Shown one piece after another: positions 60,768 through 64,000 of a stretch of DNA of 64,000 bases. The position numbers and the translations under genes are program-made. Every line of letters begins with the position of its first letter. The stretch's first letter is position 1. The stretch spans positions 135,477,989 through 135,541,988 of the forward strand of contig CP136068.1 in NCBI GenBank assembly GCA_032622095.1, written 5' to 3'. The stretch comes from Siphonodentalium dalli (Eukaryota; Mollusca; Scaphopoda; Gadilida; Siphonodentaliidae). The notes under the pieces are model-generated. The model saw only the letters and a program-made list of their open reading frames with translations. It had not been told where the DNA came from and ran no database searches.

Positions 60768-60783
60768 AAACTGAGTGACTCAC

Positions 60784-60880
60784 CTAATTTTAGAGTGCTG
60801 GAAGGATACGGTCCGGGTAGGTGCCATGAATCATTGGCTAGAGATCCTAAGGTAATAGGTGGAGGGCCGCTCGTGATCAT
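60784..60880 (-). CDS. ets1/2: Candidate ets exon 1b: alternative N-terminus
   Basis: ATG at 60878-60880 (context ACAATGA) opens 32 codons plus one base, beginning MITSGPPPITLGSLANDSWH and ending STLKL. It stops exactly at TTAG/GTGAGT, a strong donor in phase 1. Splicing to exon 2 at 41550 would be in frame and give 459 residues. An in-frame TGA lies about 90 nt upstream, so this ATG would be the start. Two short upstream ORFs (ATG..TGA of 7 codons and ATG..TAA of 4 codons) precede it. A CCAAT-type box lies about 390 nt further up. I see no homology of the 32 residues to known ETS N-termini, so a chance donor remains possible. Confidence 0.4.
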
Positions 60881-61265
60881 TGTCCAGGGAAAAAAATCAC
60901 AGAACGGTCCGGAATGCAATGAAGAAACACAGAAACGAACAGCGAATCGAGCGGATCCCTTAATCTGTTGTCATGGTTTTACAGATTTCAGGATGCAGTT
61001 GTTATGAACATGTGGAGGATTGGTGCTAGTGAAGTGCAAGGAAGGGCTGGTGTCCCGGTGGATTAATTCTCATGTGTAAACACAATTTCAACGCGACGTC
61101 TGGAAACTCTCGGCTCCCCGCAAATTTGTTTAAAACTAACTAGCAGTCTCACAAACACACAAGCACTGATGGGTCACGAATGTGATGCTATTAAGAAATC
61201 TACGGTGCTTATGAATGAACATACAGAAAATCTGCTGCTGTCAATCAGAGCAACAGGTTTACAGC

Positions 61266-61320
61266 GAGCCAATCTCCGCGCGGCATTTACAGCAGAACAG
61301 TTTTCGTAAGCCACGCCTAC
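61266..61320 (-). promoter_or_regulatory. ets1/2: Candidate promoter elements upstream of ets exon 1b
   Basis: On the minus strand, GTAGGCGTGG (61311-61320, a CACCC/GC-box type) is followed by GAGATTGGCTCGC with an inverted CCAAT box (61268-61273). They sit in a locally CpG-rich stretch (61080-61400), about 390 nt before the candidate ATG. No TATA box was found. Motif evidence only. Confidence 0.25.
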
Positions 61321-62370
61321 TAAATTTACTGTTGACCCCAGAGTATGAATGAATTTAGCAACTGCCCGCGGGGGATCGTTTGTACGCCAGCTTACTCAAC
61401 AGATACATGTGAGATACTATAGCTTATATGGCGAACCAGGGATTACAAACAGTACTTAGTAACGTGTGAATATTTTTTAAGCATTTCTTTGCGTTTCGCA
61501 TTTTGGCGAGAAAAGGACACATGTTCGAATGAAATGGAAGTCACTGTTAGCGAAACGTTTCGTTCTGAGCTATTTACTCTTTGTCTTTACAATTATCACC
61601 ACTGCTAATACTTTAGCTGATGCACTTTCAACAGATATGTCCGATGTTATGTTAAACTTACGTAATTTCGAATGGCATCTGTGTTGTATACTTAGTGGGT
61701 GTCAGTATTTATACAAAACAGTGATGAACCTGATCGTCTTATTTAGTGAAATTTTCGAATAAAGACTTGAAGAATTACTTTAATCTGGGTTTATTTTTTG
61801 GCAGTAATATGTTGATTTTTCGTTTTTCCCACATGGTCACATAACATGTAAATTTTAGAGTGTCGCGAATTCATCGCAATATATACGCTTGCATACGCGG
61901 TGACAATTTTAATGGGTATTATATCTCAATTATGAGATCGAAAAGGCTGCTTTTGGATTTAACAAATATCAAATAATTAAACAATTTATATCACTGGCTC
62001 AATCTCGGTTTATTTTTGACATGGCCATACATCTATTGCAGTATAGTTTGAAATAGTAATATCCACCACAATCGTATATAATATTTTTAATTTTGCTGTT
62101 CAGATTAGTTTGTTTTAATTCAGATACTTTCAGGCCAGTTTCTTAAAGTTTAAAATTATTCATTTGAATTGGTACCAAAATGGTCAGAATTCCACGAACC
62201 AATCTTACGATAACCAGGTAAATAAAACAATTAAAATTGCTTGCAATCGTCGCAATTCATAGCACGCGGTGCCAATACACCCCTAACCGTGATCATAATT
62301 CAATAAAAGGTCATCAGACCTCAGTGTCCCCCGAAAACGTGGCAAGTCGATGCCGCTTTGTTGAAGAAAT
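61321..62370. other. Flank without a recognisable gene
   Basis: Includes the open frame 61529-61762 (77 codons, with a hydrophobic segment LSYLLFVFTIITTANTLADA), which could resemble a signal peptide by chance. No further support was found. Confidence 0.35.
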
Positions 62371-62374
62371 ACAA

Positions 62375-62790
62375 AAAAAAAGTTGAAAAGGGTTAATAAC
62401 TCCGTAAAGAAATATTTTTTCCGTCATCTATATACATGTTGCACATCTCCAATATGTGGGTAACAATATTATGTAGTCTCAAATCTCTAGGATGAAAACT
62501 GTAGGAGGAGTTGATTACACCATGAAGGTACCCTCATACAGAAAATTAAAAAAAATGTTGAAATATTCTAAGTCGAAAATGGTTAATAACTCCGTCAACA
62601 AATATGTTTTCCGTCATCTATATACAAGTTGCACAACTTCAATATATGGGCAACACTATTCTGAAGTTTCAAATCTCTGGGATAAAAACTGTAGGACGAG
62701 ATGATTACACCATGAAGGTACTCAAAAGTGTGACGGACGAACGGACGGAACCCGTTTCTATAGTCCCCCAAAACTAAATATTTCGGAGGA
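62375..62790. repeat. Dispersed repeat with ~187-bp internal duplication and ACGGACGGA tail
   Basis: GGTTAATAACTCCGTAAAGA..TTCCGTCATCTATATACA..TACACCATGAAGGTAC occurs at about 62393-62530 and again at 62580-62718. It ends with GACGGACGAACGGACGGAAC and ATAGTCCCCC..GGAGGACAATAA. The open frames here are the repeat. Confidence 0.7.
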
Positions 62791-62819
62791 CAATAAGAAC
62801 AAGTATAGAGCATTGAACT

Positions 62820-62925
62820 AAGAAGGCTCTTTAACATTTACCGTTAATGGGTAACAAGATAATAATAAAAAAGCTCTTTAACATTTACCTTTAATGGGTA
62901 ACAAAATAATAATAAAAAGGCTCTT
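62820..62925. repeat. Two-copy ~50-bp tandem repeat
   Basis: GGCTCTTTAACATTTACCGT / AATGGGTAACAAGATAATAATAAAA is repeated once with two changes, and a third unit begins at GGCTCTTTGG. Confidence 0.8.
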
Positions 62926-64000
62926 TGGACATTTTGCGGCAACTCAGTAGGACGTTTTGTATGTGATATATTTATATACGGACTGTCTATGTACCGATAA
63001 GACTCAGTGGAATGAGATAAATTATCAAAATGCAATATGTAAAAATAAAGAGCGTTCTTTGCCAATTTGTTCCCGACAGGATACAATATAAAGCTCGTTC
63101 GTCTCAGTCAGTGATATCACTGTCTCAGTTATGTGCGAATGTAAGCCTATACCAGAGGTACTGTAGTATCAGGGCTCATTAACCATATACCGAAGGCGTG
63201 CAATGTATGATTAGGTATATGTTGAGATTTAAAGGTTGAACGTCCCTTTAAAGATGTAATATTGTGTTCCAAAGTAATATTTGCGAACTGTCTTCATTGC
63301 TTTCATAGATTTTCTATTTTTTGAGGCTATAATATAATATGTTCGATCCGAGATGTACAGCCTATAACACAAAATATATATTGCTGGTAAAAGACTATAT
63401 GTGCTATCTGATTGCGATCCATTCCTTGTACATATTTATACGATTTATTTCAAAATTGATGGTCATCGAATTTCTGTTTAGAAACTAGAAGCCACTTGGT
63501 GGTTTGCGCTCCAAAATATATCTAATAATTTATAATTTTTCCCGTTATCGAAAATTCGAAATAGGTCAATAAGTACTACCATTCTACGAGCATTATATGT
63601 TCCAGAAATGTGCATTGAAGTCTTACAGAATACAAATGTGCAGTAATATAACAGAGCGTTCCGTGTTAGTCTATTCCTGCATATTATGGAACAAACAAAG
63701 AGCGTTTATTTCATTTCAGTGCGAAAAATTTATAACAGCTGGAAAACGGCTGTGACCATGGCAAGTATTTTTTCAGAGCGTATGAAATCGTTATATCAAT
63801 ATTTCGTTAATTTGGCAACCTATCTTATTTCTCATTCTTACGTAGAGATAATTTGGAATATCAAACAAGCCATGTCGGTTTAATCTCCAGCACCCAAACT
63901 TATGAATTAACTGACAAGCTATATCTGATGCACGTACTGTTTTATTTTCAAAAAATATATATTATTAAAGCAATTTTTGTCAATTCCTTCAACACGACAG
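62926..64000. other. End of window, no gene recognised
   Basis: AT-rich. Contains AATAAAGAGCGTTCTTTG near 63045, a phrase also present in the M2 elements (AAAGAACGCTCTTTATG), so a short dispersed repeat is likely. Open frame 63686-63883 is unsupported. Confidence 0.4.

Larger units (their letters stand above)
53657..60783 (-). other. ets1/2: Region between candidate ets exons 1b and 1a
   Basis: If exon 1b is real, this is its intron. Otherwise it is upstream flank of exon 1a. GC- and CpG-richer patches at about 53890-54000, 54920-55015 and 56430-56700 stand out from the AT-rich background and may be regulatory. Repeats are listed separately. Nothing was recognised in 54020-54900, 56080-56420, 56760-57270 and 58520-59940. 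Confidence 0.45.

Noticed and set aside
61529-61762. 77-codon frame with a hydrophobic start, considered as a secreted peptide
   Set aside because: A single unsupported frame in AT-rich DNA, with no cleavage-site or family evidence beyond hydrophobicity.

Overview
The window is eukaryotic nuclear DNA: AT-rich, gene-poor and crowded with foldback and inverted-repeat elements. It carries split genes with GT-AG introns. The ETS1/2-type protein and the style of the dispersed repeats fit a marine invertebrate, most likely a lophotrochozoan such as a mollusc. That placement is inference; no species can be read from the sequence.

Two genes are supported, both on the minus strand. At the left edge (204-647) lies the first coding exon of what looks like a calpain-family protease, with an MGCGGS N-terminus suited to myristoylation and palmitoylation. 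The rest of that gene is outside the window. From 53656 down to 27784 runs a complete ETS1/2 (Pointed-type) transcription factor in eight coding exons: a 7-nt start exon, two exons for the Pointed/SAM domain, four linker exons and one exon for the whole ETS DNA-binding domain plus stop. All seven introns are phase 1, and the joined frame gives 429 residues. A second possible start exon at 60784-60880 ends with a good donor in the same phase and would give 459 residues.

Between the genes (about 0.65-27 kb) almost everything recognisable is repeat. There is a 5-kb imperfect palindrome (2763-7755) whose arms carry ~172-bp tandem units with AAGATGGCGGC motifs, and a 0.94-kb palindrome (8261-9198). 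A 100-N gap sits at the tip of a foldback element. A 1600-bp hAT-like element (11796-13395) has perfect 8-bp target duplications. Two 0.5-kb TTAA-flanked elements, nested double-hairpin elements and a GGTTC-rich array with 85-bp units complete the region.

The ets introns, especially the 12-kb first intron and the region up to 60.8 kb, hold further copies of these families, a 29-bp minisatellite and several degenerate tandem repeats. From 61.4 kb to the end only dispersed and tandem repeats are recognisable. No tRNA, rRNA, CRISPR or bacterial-type operon was seen. The most unusual material is structural: the giant palindrome, the double-hairpin family with exchangeable outer arms, and the possible alternative ets promoter.
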